DNA of 64,000 nucleotides from assembly GCF_010993745.1 (NCBI RefSeq), contig NZ_WOTN01000001.1, forward strand, positions 2,607,235 through 2,671,234, given 5' to 3'. A program made the position numbers and the translations under genes. Below are positions 57,349-64,000 of this stretch, piece by piece (positions within the stretch are counted from its first letter, which is position 1; each line of letters starts with the position of its first letter). The notes below the pieces were generated by a model. It worked only from the letters and a program-made list of their open reading frames with translations, did not search any database and was not told where the DNA came from. This stretch comes from Fodinicola acaciae (GTDB taxonomy: Bacteria; Actinomycetota; Actinomycetes; Mycobacteriales; HKI-0501).

Positions 57349-59624
57349 GACGGCTCCGTCCCGGTCAGCGCAAACCGTTGCCGCAGCTCACGCGCGTACT
57401 CCTCAAGTGGCCCCAACCCCATCGCCTTCCTGCGTTCGTCGACCCGTTCGGGGTCTTCCAGCGGACACGGCACCAGTTCGCCGCCGACCCGGTCGAACTT
57501 GGTGCCATAGACCTGCCGCCGTCCCTCGGCCAGCCGGACGGTGTCGGTGGCGTACGCGACCTCGCGGGTCGGAAAGTCGCCGGCCTCAGCCGCGCGGGAC
57601 ATCAGGTCCAGGCAGCGCCGTTGCAGCGGCAGGTCGTCCTCCAGATGCTGGACGAGCCGGCTCGCGGCGGTGGTGGCGGCGAGGCCGACCATCGACCGGC
57701 CTGGCCAGCCGTGCTGGTCGAGCACCTCGCGCAGCCAACTCGCACCGGCCGCCACCAGCATCGTCAGGCGGCGATGCAGCGCCTCGTCGGCGAAGCCGCC
57801 GCGAGCCCACGGCATCCGCAGCGCGGCGTCGACGCGGTCCATCCGCAGCAACCGCTGCCGGATCTCGGCGGCGGGCGGCACCGGCACTGGCGCCGGCGGT
57901 GTGTCGATCGCGTCGACCGCCAGCCGCACCTTGCCGCCGTCCCAGCCGTACGTGACGCGGCGGCCGGCCTCCGGCCACTCGAAGCTGACCTGCCCGTGTT
58001 GCGGTCCGTGGAGGTGGAAACGTACGCCCGCGTCGGCGGCGACGTGCTCGGGGATGTCGTCGAAGACGTGCTCCACGGCATCGCGCAGGGCGAGGCCGAG
58101 GCCGGACAGGGTCAGCCGCTCAGCGATCCGCGGCCACGGCAGTGGCGTCGGCGGGTCCGAGTCGGTGGCCGGCACGGTCGAGCCGACCGTACGCAGCGGT
58201 CCGCCCGAGAGCGGCCGGAAAAAGTACGGGACGTCGCCGTTGTCGAGCTGTTCGCGCTCGGACTCGTCGAAGTCCACCTCGGAATCGCCGGTGAGATAGA
58301 TCGAGGTGGCGCGACGGATCACTCGCGCGTACGCGTCCGCGCTCTCGACGATCTCGCGGATCCGCTCCTGATGGCGGCAGATCGACGTCCAGGCCTCGAA
58401 CATGCCGCGCAGCATGGCCGGCAGATATGGGCCGTAGCCGATCCGGCCGTCGGTGTCGCCGACGACGGAGCGGGTCGCGGTCCTGGTGATCGACCGGTCG
58501 CGCCGCAGCAGCGAGAGCGTGCCGTCCGGCTCCTCGGTCCAACAGACCGGCTGGCCGTCGACATCGCACCAACGAGCCTCGTTTTCCAGGCCCACGTGGT
58601 GCGTCATCCCGGTCGTCGGTGCATACACCAGCGCGGTGTGCGCGAGCCGCGGTGTCTCGGCGAAAAAGACCTCCAGATCGACCGGATAGAGCATCGGCTC
58701 GCCATCAGCGCGAGCGCCGGCCAGCAGGTTGCCACCGTGCAGATCCGTCATGCCAAAGGCAAAACAGGCCGCCGTCAACGCTCCGGCACGCCGCCAGAAC
58801 TGGTCGGCCTCGGCGCTTTCGAGGCGCGTACCCGAAAGTGTGTGTCCGTCCTGTCGCCGCAAAACGTCCCACTGGCGCGGCCGCTCGACCCACTCCTGCC
58901 AGGAATAGCCGAGCCGGTCGTCACCGGCGCCTCGCCAGCTCGGCAGCACCGGCAGGCCTGCTCCCGCCAGCTCGTTGAGCATCGCGAAAACCGAGTCCTC
59001 GCCGAGAAAAAGCAGCTCTCCGGACGCCGGCCGCGGTTTGTACGCCACCCGGCCGCCGCCGGCGAAGTCGACGCGCAAGACCCGCTGCCCGCCGTTGTGC
59101 GTTTCCTCGCCATTGGCCCACAAGCCGGTCACCGGTCCGCGTAGTTCCGGCCGGTCCGGCCAACTCTCGCGCCGATCGCGTCGCAGTCGCGTCAGGAAAA
59201 GGTCAAGGAATGCCGCTGTCTGCGCACATCTCGCGGCCACCAATGTGTCGGCGTCTTTTTCCGCGCAGGCAACGAATGCCTCGCAGATCATCGGGCCGAA
59301 AAGGTCGCCATTGGCGACACTCAGCAGGTGCGGCGCCTCGAAGTCCTGCCTCGCGCACCAGGCGTCAAGGCGGTCGACGGCGGCCAGGAAGGGGGCGAAA
59401 CGCGGCTCCGCGAGCGTACGCGCCAGGGCGCGCGCGTCGGCGTCGCCGGCGAGGTGCCGCCGCAGGCTCAACGTGTTGTCCGGTCCCGGTCCGACGACCG
59501 GCGGGAACATCCGCTCGGCGCGGCCGTCGCGCACCGCGGCCAGCAGCCGGCCCGCCGCCGGCGGCAGCGGACCGGAGCCGGCGTCGACGCCAGGATCGGT
59601 CATCCGGCAGGAAAACTCAGCCAT
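57345..59624 (-). CDS. LanM-type lanthipeptide dehydratase lacking cyclase domain
   Basis: 759 residues, covering the DUF4135 dehydratase half of class II LanM but ending where the LanC half would begin. Active-site features: ETHNGGQRVLRVDF with His176, YKPRP with Lys196, MTDLHGGNLLA (Asp294, His296, Asn299), YPVDLEVFF (Asp316), and an ARVIRRATSIY segment fitting the elimination Arg/Thr. Position 174 is Glu where CylM has Asp252; the 22-residue spacing to the Lys is kept. It should phosphorylate and eliminate Ser/Thr in the precursor. ATG 59624; 31 nt behind the precursor gene. Confidence 0.85.
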   Translation of the reverse strand: MAEFSCRMTDPGVDAGSGPLPPAAGRLLAAVRDGRAERMFPPVVGPGPDNTLSLRRHLAGDADARALARTLAEPRFAPFLAAVDRLDAWCARQDFEAPHLLSVANGDLFGPMICEAFVACAEKDADTLVAARCAQTAAFLDLFLTRLRRDRRESWPDRPELRGPVTGLWANGEETHNGGQRVLRVDFAGGGRVAYKPRPASGELLFLGEDSVFAMLNELAGAGLPVLPSWRGAGDDRLGYSWQEWVERPRQWDVLRRQDGHTLSGTRLESAEADQFWRRAGALTAACFAFGMTDLHGGNLLAGARADGEPMLYPVDLEVFFAETPRLAHTALVYAPTTGMTHHVGLENEARWCDVDGQPVCWTEEPDGTLSLLRRDRSITRTATRSVVGDTDGRIGYGPYLPAMLRGMFEAWTSICRHQERIREIVESADAYARVIRRATSIYLTGDSEVDFDESEREQLDNGDVPYFFRPLSGGPLRTVGSTVPATDSDPPTPLPWPRIAERLTLSGLGLALRDAVEHVFDDIPEHVAADAGVRFHLHGPQHGQVSFEWPEAGRRVTYGWDGGKVRLAVDAIDTPPAPVPVPPAAEIRQRLLRMDRVDAALRMPWARGGFADEALHRRLTMLVAAGASWLREVLDQHGWPGRSMVGLAATTAASRLVQHLEDDLPLQRRCLDLMSRAAEAGDFPTREVAYATDTVRLAEGRRQVYGTKFDRVGGELVPCPLEDPERVDERRKAMGLGPLEEYARELRQRFALTGTEPS

Positions 59625-59655
59625 CGCGCCGACGCACCTGCGGCCTCTCCCCCGG

Positions 59656-59820
59656 TCAGAAGCAGTAGACGTTGATGCACGTACAGCGCGCACACGATGG
59701 ATTCGTGTGCCCGTCGGTGAGCGCCGCGACGGTGTCGTCGAGCTCTGGAATCTCGACCTCGAGGTCGCCGATCACCAGATCGAACTCGGTCGTTGCCTTG
59801 TCCTGGACAGGTGCGGTCAC
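59656..59820 (-). CDS. Putative lanthipeptide precursor peptide
   Basis: 54 residues. An acidic leader containing EFDLVIGDLEVEIPELDD is followed by a short C-terminal region TDGHTNPSCARCTCINVYCF. That region has Cys43, 46, 48 and 53 and dehydratable Thr35, Thr39, Ser42 and Thr47, allowing up to four thioether rings. GTG 59820 with AGGAGG 4 nt upstream. It directly precedes the LanM-like gene, as expected for a LanA. The leader cleavage site is not obvious (no GG/GA motif; DG-H is possible). Confidence 0.8.
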   Translation of the reverse strand: MTAPVQDKATTEFDLVIGDLEVEIPELDDTVAALTDGHTNPSCARCTCINVYCF

Positions 59821-59898
59821 CTTGCCTCCTTTTCTGTGGACGGACCTACGAAAGACTGCATCCGGTCCACCGGGACAGACAAGGAAGCCGGCCGAGTT

Positions 59899-60447
59899 TT
59901 AGCGGAAAAACGATTTCCCGCCAATGACTGTTCCACTCGCCGCCGCGACATGATATGACGTCGCCACCAGTCGGCCGCCCCGGCGAACGAGGTGGCCGCG
60001 GGTGATAGCGGAGGCGTGTCGGGTCAGCCGTGGCTGGGCCGAAACTTTCGCCGCTACGCACAGAAGTTCGAGCCGTCCGGTGGCGATCCAGCCCGGCGTT
60101 GGCTTTGGACGCCGTGGAGATGTGGACGAATCGATTGCCGGGAAAGGATCTCGCGACGTTGCGCCTACCGTCCACATTGGACCGCCAGACCGCGACTGGA
60201 TCACCCCGACAGTGCGCAGCATGACCGGTGACGGCACGGTGAAACGTAAGGCCTCGCCGATGACATCGTCGGTGCGGCCAGGATCCACAAAGGCGGCGAC
60301 CGCGCCGAGCGCCTCGTCCTCGGTCAGGCCGAGCTCGCGCCTCCGGCCCGGCACCGTCGAAGTGTCGCCGCGGCGACACGCGCGTACGGCCGGAGCGGTC
60401 AGGTCGGCCAACACCGTCCGGTCCGGCGCCTGTTCGTCGTCGGCCAT
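59899..60447 (-). CDS. Hypothetical protein, possibly degenerate
   Basis: 182 codons, not recognised. The first about 100 residues (PDRTVLADLTAPAVRACRRG, LTEDEALGAVAAFVDPGR) have the high third-position GC of a true gene; the remainder does not, so it may be frameshifted or truncated. No ribosome site before ATG 60447. The flanking stretches 59821-59898 and 60448-60600 show no further gene. Confidence 0.3.
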   Translation of the reverse strand: MADDEQAPDRTVLADLTAPAVRACRRGDTSTVPGRRRELGLTEDEALGAVAAFVDPGRTDDVIGEALRFTVPSPVMLRTVGVIQSRSGGPMWTVGATSRDPFPAIDSSTSPRRPKPTPGWIATGRLELLCVAAKVSAQPRLTRHASAITRGHLVRRGGRLVATSYHVAAASGTVIGGKSFFR

Positions 60448-60600
60448 CACGTACCGCGCCGGTCAACCGCCCGATCAGCCCTCGGCGGCACGAAGCCGGC
60501 GCGCGGGATGGACATACGACTACTCGGCTGTGTGATGAGTCGCTGCGCGGTGCCGGGAATACTGCGACACTTGCGGTTGCTTGATCGCTAGGAATAGTTC

Positions 60601-60754
60601 GTGCGCTCCGGGGTCGGTGAAAGTCCGAACCGGCGGTGACAGTCCGCGAGCCCGCTGGCCTTGGCCGGAGGGTTGATCCGGTGGAATTCCGGGACCGACG
60701 GTGAAAGTCCGGATGGGAGGCTGCGCACGCGCATCCTGTGTGCGCGCTGCCTCC
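60601..60754 (+). ncRNA. FMN riboswitch (RFN element)
   Basis: The aptamer (about 60601-60728) has conserved blocks ACCGGCGGTGACAGTCCGCG, GATCCGGTGGAATTCCG, and ACCGACGGTGAAAGTCCGGATGGGAGG. P1 is GTGCGC (60601-60606) with GCGCAC (60723-60728). The same GCGCAC can instead pair with GTGCGC at 60740-60745 inside an alternative hairpin (60716-60754, GGAGGC/GCCTCC). With FMN bound, P1 would free CCTCC (60750-60754) to mask the GGGAG ribosome site at about 60775, suggesting translational OFF control of the transporter. Confidence 0.92.
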
Positions 60755-60785
60755 ACCCCGGTCGGTGGCTGTGAGGGAGCGGGAC

Positions 60786-61421
60786 GTGCACATTCTGCTG
60801 ACGACCGGACTGACGGTCTTTGGCCAGTTCATCTCGTGGGCCGAGTTCGTCGGCCAGATCTGCGCGCTCGCGGTCGTCCTGCTGGCGCAGCGCCGTACGC
60901 TCTGGACCTGGCCGGTGCAGATCGCCGCGACCATCCTGCTGGTCGCCGTCTACACCTCCGCGCACCTCGGCGGCCTGGCCGCGCGCAACGTCGTGATCCT
61001 GCTGATCTCGGTCTACGGCTGGTGGGCCTGGCAGCACAACAAGGACGCCGTCTACGGCATCGCCGTACGCAAGGCCACCTGGCCCGAGCGCGGCCTGCTC
61101 GCCGGCGCGCTCATGGTCGGCACTGGCCTGTTTGCCTGGCTGCTCAGCGCGCTGCACGCGTCGTGGGCTCCGCTGCCGGATGCGTGGATCTTCGTCGGCA
61201 CCGTCGTCGCCTTCTTCGCGCAGGGCCGCGGGCTGGTGGAGTTCTGGCTGGTCTGGCTGCTGGTCGACGCGGTCGGCGTACCGCTGCAGATCCAGTCGCA
61301 CCTGTGGTTCTCCGCGGCCGTGTACGCCGTGTTCGCCGTCCTGGTGATCATCGGCTGGGTCTCCTGGGCCAGGTCCGCCCGCCTCCAACGAGAGCAGCGG
61401 CAACTCGCGCCTGCCAGTTGA
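60786..61421 (+). CDS. pnuX: PnuX-type riboflavin transporter (PnuC family)
   Basis: 211 residues with about seven membrane helices. PnuC-family features are WPVQIAATILLVAVYTSAHLGGLAARN, SVYGWWAWQHN and the conserved DAWIFVGTVVAFFAQGRGLVEFW. The upstream FMN riboswitch marks it as PnuX, the actinobacterial riboflavin uptake protein, rather than a nicotinamide riboside carrier. GTG 60786 with GGGAG upstream. Monocistronic, ended by a good hairpin. Confidence 0.9.
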   Translation: MHILLTTGLTVFGQFISWAEFVGQICALAVVLLAQRRTLWTWPVQIAATILLVAVYTSAHLGGLAARNVVILLISVYGWWAWQHNKDAVYGIAVRKATWPERGLLAGALMVGTGLFAWLLSALHASWAPLPDAWIFVGTVVAFFAQGRGLVEFWLVWLLVDAVGVPLQIQSHLWFSAAVYAVFAVLVIIGWVSWARSARLQREQRQLAPAS

Positions 61422-61455
61422 CCCGGAACGTTTAAACGCTCCAGCGAGCTCGCAT

Positions 61456-61503
61456 GTAACAAAAGTGACCGCGGCACGCCTAAACGGCGGTCACTTTCGT
61501 TAC
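61456..61503. terminator. Bidirectional terminator
   Basis: GTAACAAAAGTGACCGC pairs with GCGGTCACTTTCGTTAC (one mismatch) around a 14-nt loop, between convergent pnuX and the CoA-ester lyase gene. A- and T-rich parts lie within the stem. Confidence 0.7.
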
Positions 61504-61529
61504 CTGCGGCGAAACCCGTCGCAGGCTGA

Positions 61530-62369
61530 TCAGCCAACGTCGAGGCCGGCGGCGCGGAGGACGCTGGTCGCGAGGCGTACGTGGACCTCGTCAACCATCT
61601 CGCCGTCCAGTACGCCGGCACCTGAGCCACCGAGCGCCGCCTGTCGCGACGCCTCGATGACCGCCTGGGCGTGCGCGATCTCGGCCTCCGAAGGCGTGAA
61701 GACCTCGTGCGCCAACGCGACCTGGCTCGGATGGATGCAGAGCTTGCCTGCGTAACCGAGGTCCCGGCCGACCGACGCGTCGGCGCGGAACGCGTCGGGG
61801 TCGCGGATCGCCGCGACGATCTGGTCGATCGCCGGTACGCCGGCCAGCCGAGCGGCCTGCACGACCTGGCTGCGCGCGTACAACACCTCGAGGCCGCCGG
61901 GCGTACGCCGGCCGCCCATGTCGACGGTGTAGTCCTCGGCGCCGAAGAACACCGCGGTCACCGGCGGCGCGATGAGCGTGCGCGCGTCGGCGACGCCCAG
62001 CGCCGTCTCCAGGCCGCCTACGACCACCTCCGGCGACCAGTCGCCGAGCGCCGAACGAAGCGTCTCCAGGTCGGACAGCCGCTGCAGTTTCGGCAGTACG
62101 AGGCCGACGACCTTGCCGGCCAGGCCGAGCGACACGACGGCGGCGATGTCGCCAGCGAACCACCGCGTGTCGATGGCGTTGACGCGTACGACCATCGGCA
62201 CCGGCAGGTCCAGCGACGACAGCGCCTCGACCGCCGACGCGCGTGCGGTCTCCTTGTCGGCGGTCACGACGGCGTCTTCCAGGTCAACCACCGCGACGTC
62301 CGGCGAGAACCGTGGCACCTTCGCGATCATGTCCGGCCGGCTGCCCGGCACGAAGAACAGGCTGCGCAT
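61530..62369 (-). CDS. HpcH/HpaI (CitE-like) CoA-ester lyase
   Basis: 279 residues. SLFFVPGSRPDMIAKVPRF, VDLEDAVVTADKETAR (metal-binding Glu/Asp), VRVNAIDTRWFAGDI, LPKLQ, FGAEDYTVDMGGRRTP and CIHPSQV are all family signatures. It cleaves malyl-CoA, citryl-CoA or methylmalyl-CoA-type esters; which one is unclear. ATG 62369 overlaps the MaoC stop by 1 nt (TGATG). Confidence 0.92.
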   Translation of the reverse strand: MRSLFFVPGSRPDMIAKVPRFSPDVAVVDLEDAVVTADKETARASAVEALSSLDLPVPMVVRVNAIDTRWFAGDIAAVVSLGLAGKVVGLVLPKLQRLSDLETLRSALGDWSPEVVVGGLETALGVADARTLIAPPVTAVFFGAEDYTVDMGGRRTPGGLEVLYARSQVVQAARLAGVPAIDQIVAAIRDPDAFRADASVGRDLGYAGKLCIHPSQVALAHEVFTPSEAEIAHAQAVIEASRQAALGGSGAGVLDGEMVDEVHVRLATSVLRAAGLDVG

Positions 62370-62818
62370 CAGGCCGGCCTCCGGCGCATCAGCGCGGCCC
62401 GCCGCGCGCGGCAGACCAGCTCGTCGCGTTGGTTGTACGAGCGGTGCTCGAAGGTGACGATGCCGGCGGTCGGCCGCGACGTGGAGGCACGCGCCTCGAC
62501 GATCTCGGTTTCCACGCGGAGCGTGTCGCCGTGGAAGACCGGCGCCGGAAACTCGATGCTGCCGAAACCGAGGTTGGCCACCGTGGTGCCGAGGGTCAGC
62601 TCCGGTACGGCGATGCCGACCACCAGGCCGACGGTGAACATGCTGTTCACCAGCCGCTGGCCAAACTCCGTACCGGCCGCGAACTCGGCGTCCAGATGCA
62701 GCGGCTGCGGGTTCATCGTCAGCGTCGAGAACAGCACGTTGTCGGTCTCGGTGACGGTACGCGTGATGGCGTGACTCACAACCCGGCCGACTTCACATTC
62801 CTCGAACCACAGTCCCAT
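62369..62818 (-). CDS. MaoC-family (R)-hydratase/dehydratase
   Basis: 149 residues of a single hot-dog fold. [23 protein letters not shown] carries the catalytic Asp/Asn-His pair, and the [23 protein letters not shown] signature follows. It is probably an (R)-enoyl-CoA hydratase or mesaconyl-CoA-type hydratase acting with the adjacent lyase. ATG 62818 lies only 12 bp from the divergent regulator start. Confidence 0.9.
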   Translation of the reverse strand: MGLWFEECEVGRVVSHAITRTVTETDNVLFSTLTMNPQPLHLDAEFAAGTEFGQRLVNSMFTVGLVVGIAVPELTLGTTVANLGFGSIEFPAPVFHGDTLRVETEIVEARASTSRPTAGIVTFEHRSYNQRDELVCRARRAALMRRRPA

Positions 62819-62830
62819 GAGTGAGAGGGT

Positions 62831-64000
62831 ATGGCTGTGCCCAACCGTCCGCCGCCGCACCCGCTCGAAGCGACCATCCGGAAGCTGGAGCGGTCGTCCG
62901 GTGCGCTCGCCACCCAGAGCGTGGCCAGGATGGACGAGACGCTGCCGTGGTTTCGCTCGCTGCCGGCCGACCAGCGGTCCTGGATCACCCTCGTGGCTCA
63001 GGCCGGCGTCGCTGCGCTCACCGAGTGGCTGAGAAGGCCCGGCGACGACCCGCTGGAGACCACCGGCCTGGTGTTCGGCGCGGCACCGCGTTACCTCGCT
63101 CGCGCCGTCACGTTGCAGCAGGTCGTCGCGATGGTGAAGGTCACCGTCGAGGTGGTCGAGGAGCAGGTCCCGTGGATCGCCGCGCCGGGCGAGGAACAGG
63201 CGCTCAAGGAGGCCGTACTCGTCTTCAGCCGCGAGGTCGCCTTCGCCGCCGCGCAGGTGTACGCGCGCGTCGCCGAGACCCGTGGCGCGTGGGACGCGAG
63301 GCTCCAGGCGCTGCTCGTCGACACGCTGTTACGCGGCAGCGACGAGAACGCCGACCTGCTCAACAGCCGCGCCGCGGCGCTCGGCTGGTCGGAGATCACG
63401 CCGGTGGCGGTGGCGATCGGCGCGACCCCGGGCGCGACGGACGCCGACGAGGTGCTCGACTCGGTGACCCGCGCCGGCCGCGGCGCCGGCATCGAGGTGC
63501 TGGCCGGCGTGCACGGCGGCCGGCTGGTGATGGTGATCGGCGGCGCCGACGACGTGACCAAGGCGGCCGGCGCGCTGCTCGCCGAGTTCGGCGACGGACC
63601 GGTCGTCGTCGGTCACCCGGTGGCCGACCTCGGTGGCGCACCGGCCTCCGCGCGCGCGGCGCTCGCCGGCATCCGCGCGGTCGCCGCCTGGCCGGGCGCG
63701 CCGCGGCCGGTCTCCGCGGCCGATCTCCTGCCGGAGCGGGTGTTGTGCGGCGACGAGGACGCGCGGCGACAGCTGGCGACCGCGTACGCGGAGCTGGACG
63801 AGGCCGGCGGCGGCCTGATCGACACGCTGGCCGCGTACCTGGACACCGGCGGTGCGCTGGAGGCGGCCAGCCGCGTTTTGTTCGTACACTCCAACACCGT
63901 CCGCTATCGGCTGCGGCGGATCGGCGAGGTGTGTGGCTTCAGTCCCACCGTGCCTCGGGATGCATTCAGCCTCCGACTCGCGCTGGCGCTCGGCCGCCTG
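62831..64000 (+). CDS. PucR/CdaR-family regulator, Rv2242-like (3' end outside window)
   Basis: 390 residues are visible; the end lies beyond the window. The N-terminal domain ([20 protein letters not shown]) matches Rv2242. A GGDEF-like middle region is followed by the PucR C-terminal helix-turn-helix [29 protein letters not shown]. Rv2242 lies between aceE and fabD in mycobacteria; its relatives regulate fatty-acid synthesis genes. Start ATG 62831. Confidence 0.9.
   Translation, partial: MAVPNRPPPHPLEATIRKLERSSGALATQSVARMDETLPWFRSLPADQRSWITLVAQAGVAALTEWLRRPGDDPLETTGLVFGAAPRYLARAVTLQQVVAMVKVTVEVVEEQVPWIAAPGEEQALKEAVLVFSREVAFAAAQVYARVAETRGAWDARLQALLVDTLLRGSDENADLLNSRAAALGWSEITPVAVAIGATPGATDADEVLDSVTRAGRGAGIEVLAGVHGGRLVMVIGGADDVTKAAGALLAEFGDGPVVVGHPVADLGGAPASARAALAGIRAVAAWPGAPRPVSAADLLPERVLCGDEDARRQLATAYAELDEAGGGLIDTLAAYLDTGGALEAASRVLFVHSNTVRYRLRRIGEVCGFSPTVPRDAFSLRLALALGRL

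Noticed and set aside
59846-60934. Long minus-strand frame across the FMN riboswitch
   Set aside because: It runs antisense through a conserved riboswitch and into pnuX, with no domain signature.

Overview
The window is a GC-rich (about 70%) actinobacterial chromosome segment. Evidence: frequent GTG/TTG starts, 1-4 nt gene overlaps, TANNNT-like -10 boxes, leaderless-looking genes, and a mycobacterium-like set of genes (DevR/DosR, Rv1733c-, Rv1738- and Acg-like proteins, an Rv0081-Rv0087-like operon, and AhpE/DUF3052/AceE/Rv2242). The genus cannot be fixed from the sequence; a non-mycobacterial soil actinomycete is most likely. No phage, insertion sequence or CRISPR array was seen.

Region 1 (1-34.7 kb) is a hypoxia/dormancy island built around a DevR (DosR) response regulator (8604-9287) and a DevS-like GAF-GAF histidine kinase (24629-26383). 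Around them lie five universal stress proteins, an Acg-type nitroreductase, FtsH, GAPDH, a GNAT/CoA-binding protein, an Rv1733c-like membrane protein, a DUF1876 (Rv1738-like) protein, DoxX, PhoU, a P2-type cation ATPase, cytochrome bd with a fused CydDC exporter, phosphoketolase, DUF1003 and a PNPOx-like protein. A seven-gene complex I/formate-hydrogenlyase-like operon follows, headed by an Rv0081-like ArsR regulator. At least eight 14-bp boxes of the form GGGAC-N4-GTCCC or GGGAC-N4-GGCC sit in front of these transcription units, so most of the island looks like one DevR regulon.

Region 2 (34.7-46 kb) is a mosaic of small regulator-plus-target modules: ArsR/SRPBCC/SDR, TetR/SnoaL, DUF5937-ArsR/MFS, and TrmB/RidA/MFS. 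Several have clear inverted-repeat operators. Gene remnants (CsbD-like, RibD-like, a membrane-protein tail) lie between them. A tRNA-Val(UAC) lies at 46.0 kb.

Region 3 (46.1-51.3 kb) is conserved core: peroxiredoxin AhpE, DUF3052, YjbQ and pyruvate dehydrogenase E1 (aceE). In Mycobacterium aceE is followed by the Rv2242-type regulator, which here appears only at 62.8 kb. The 11.6 kb in between holds tandem PH-like proteins, a MarR/hydrolase pair, a lanthipeptide-like cluster, an FMN riboswitch with a PnuX-type riboflavin transporter, and a CoA-ester lyase/MaoC pair.

The most novel candidate is the lanthipeptide-like cluster (53803-59820, minus strand). It has a 54-residue Cys-rich precursor, a LanM-type dehydratase lacking its cyclase half, a catalytically degenerate JmjC/cupin protein, an intact JmjC/cupin oxygenase with an HxD...H iron site, and a separate LanC cyclase. 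This is a split class-II architecture with a likely hydroxylation step.
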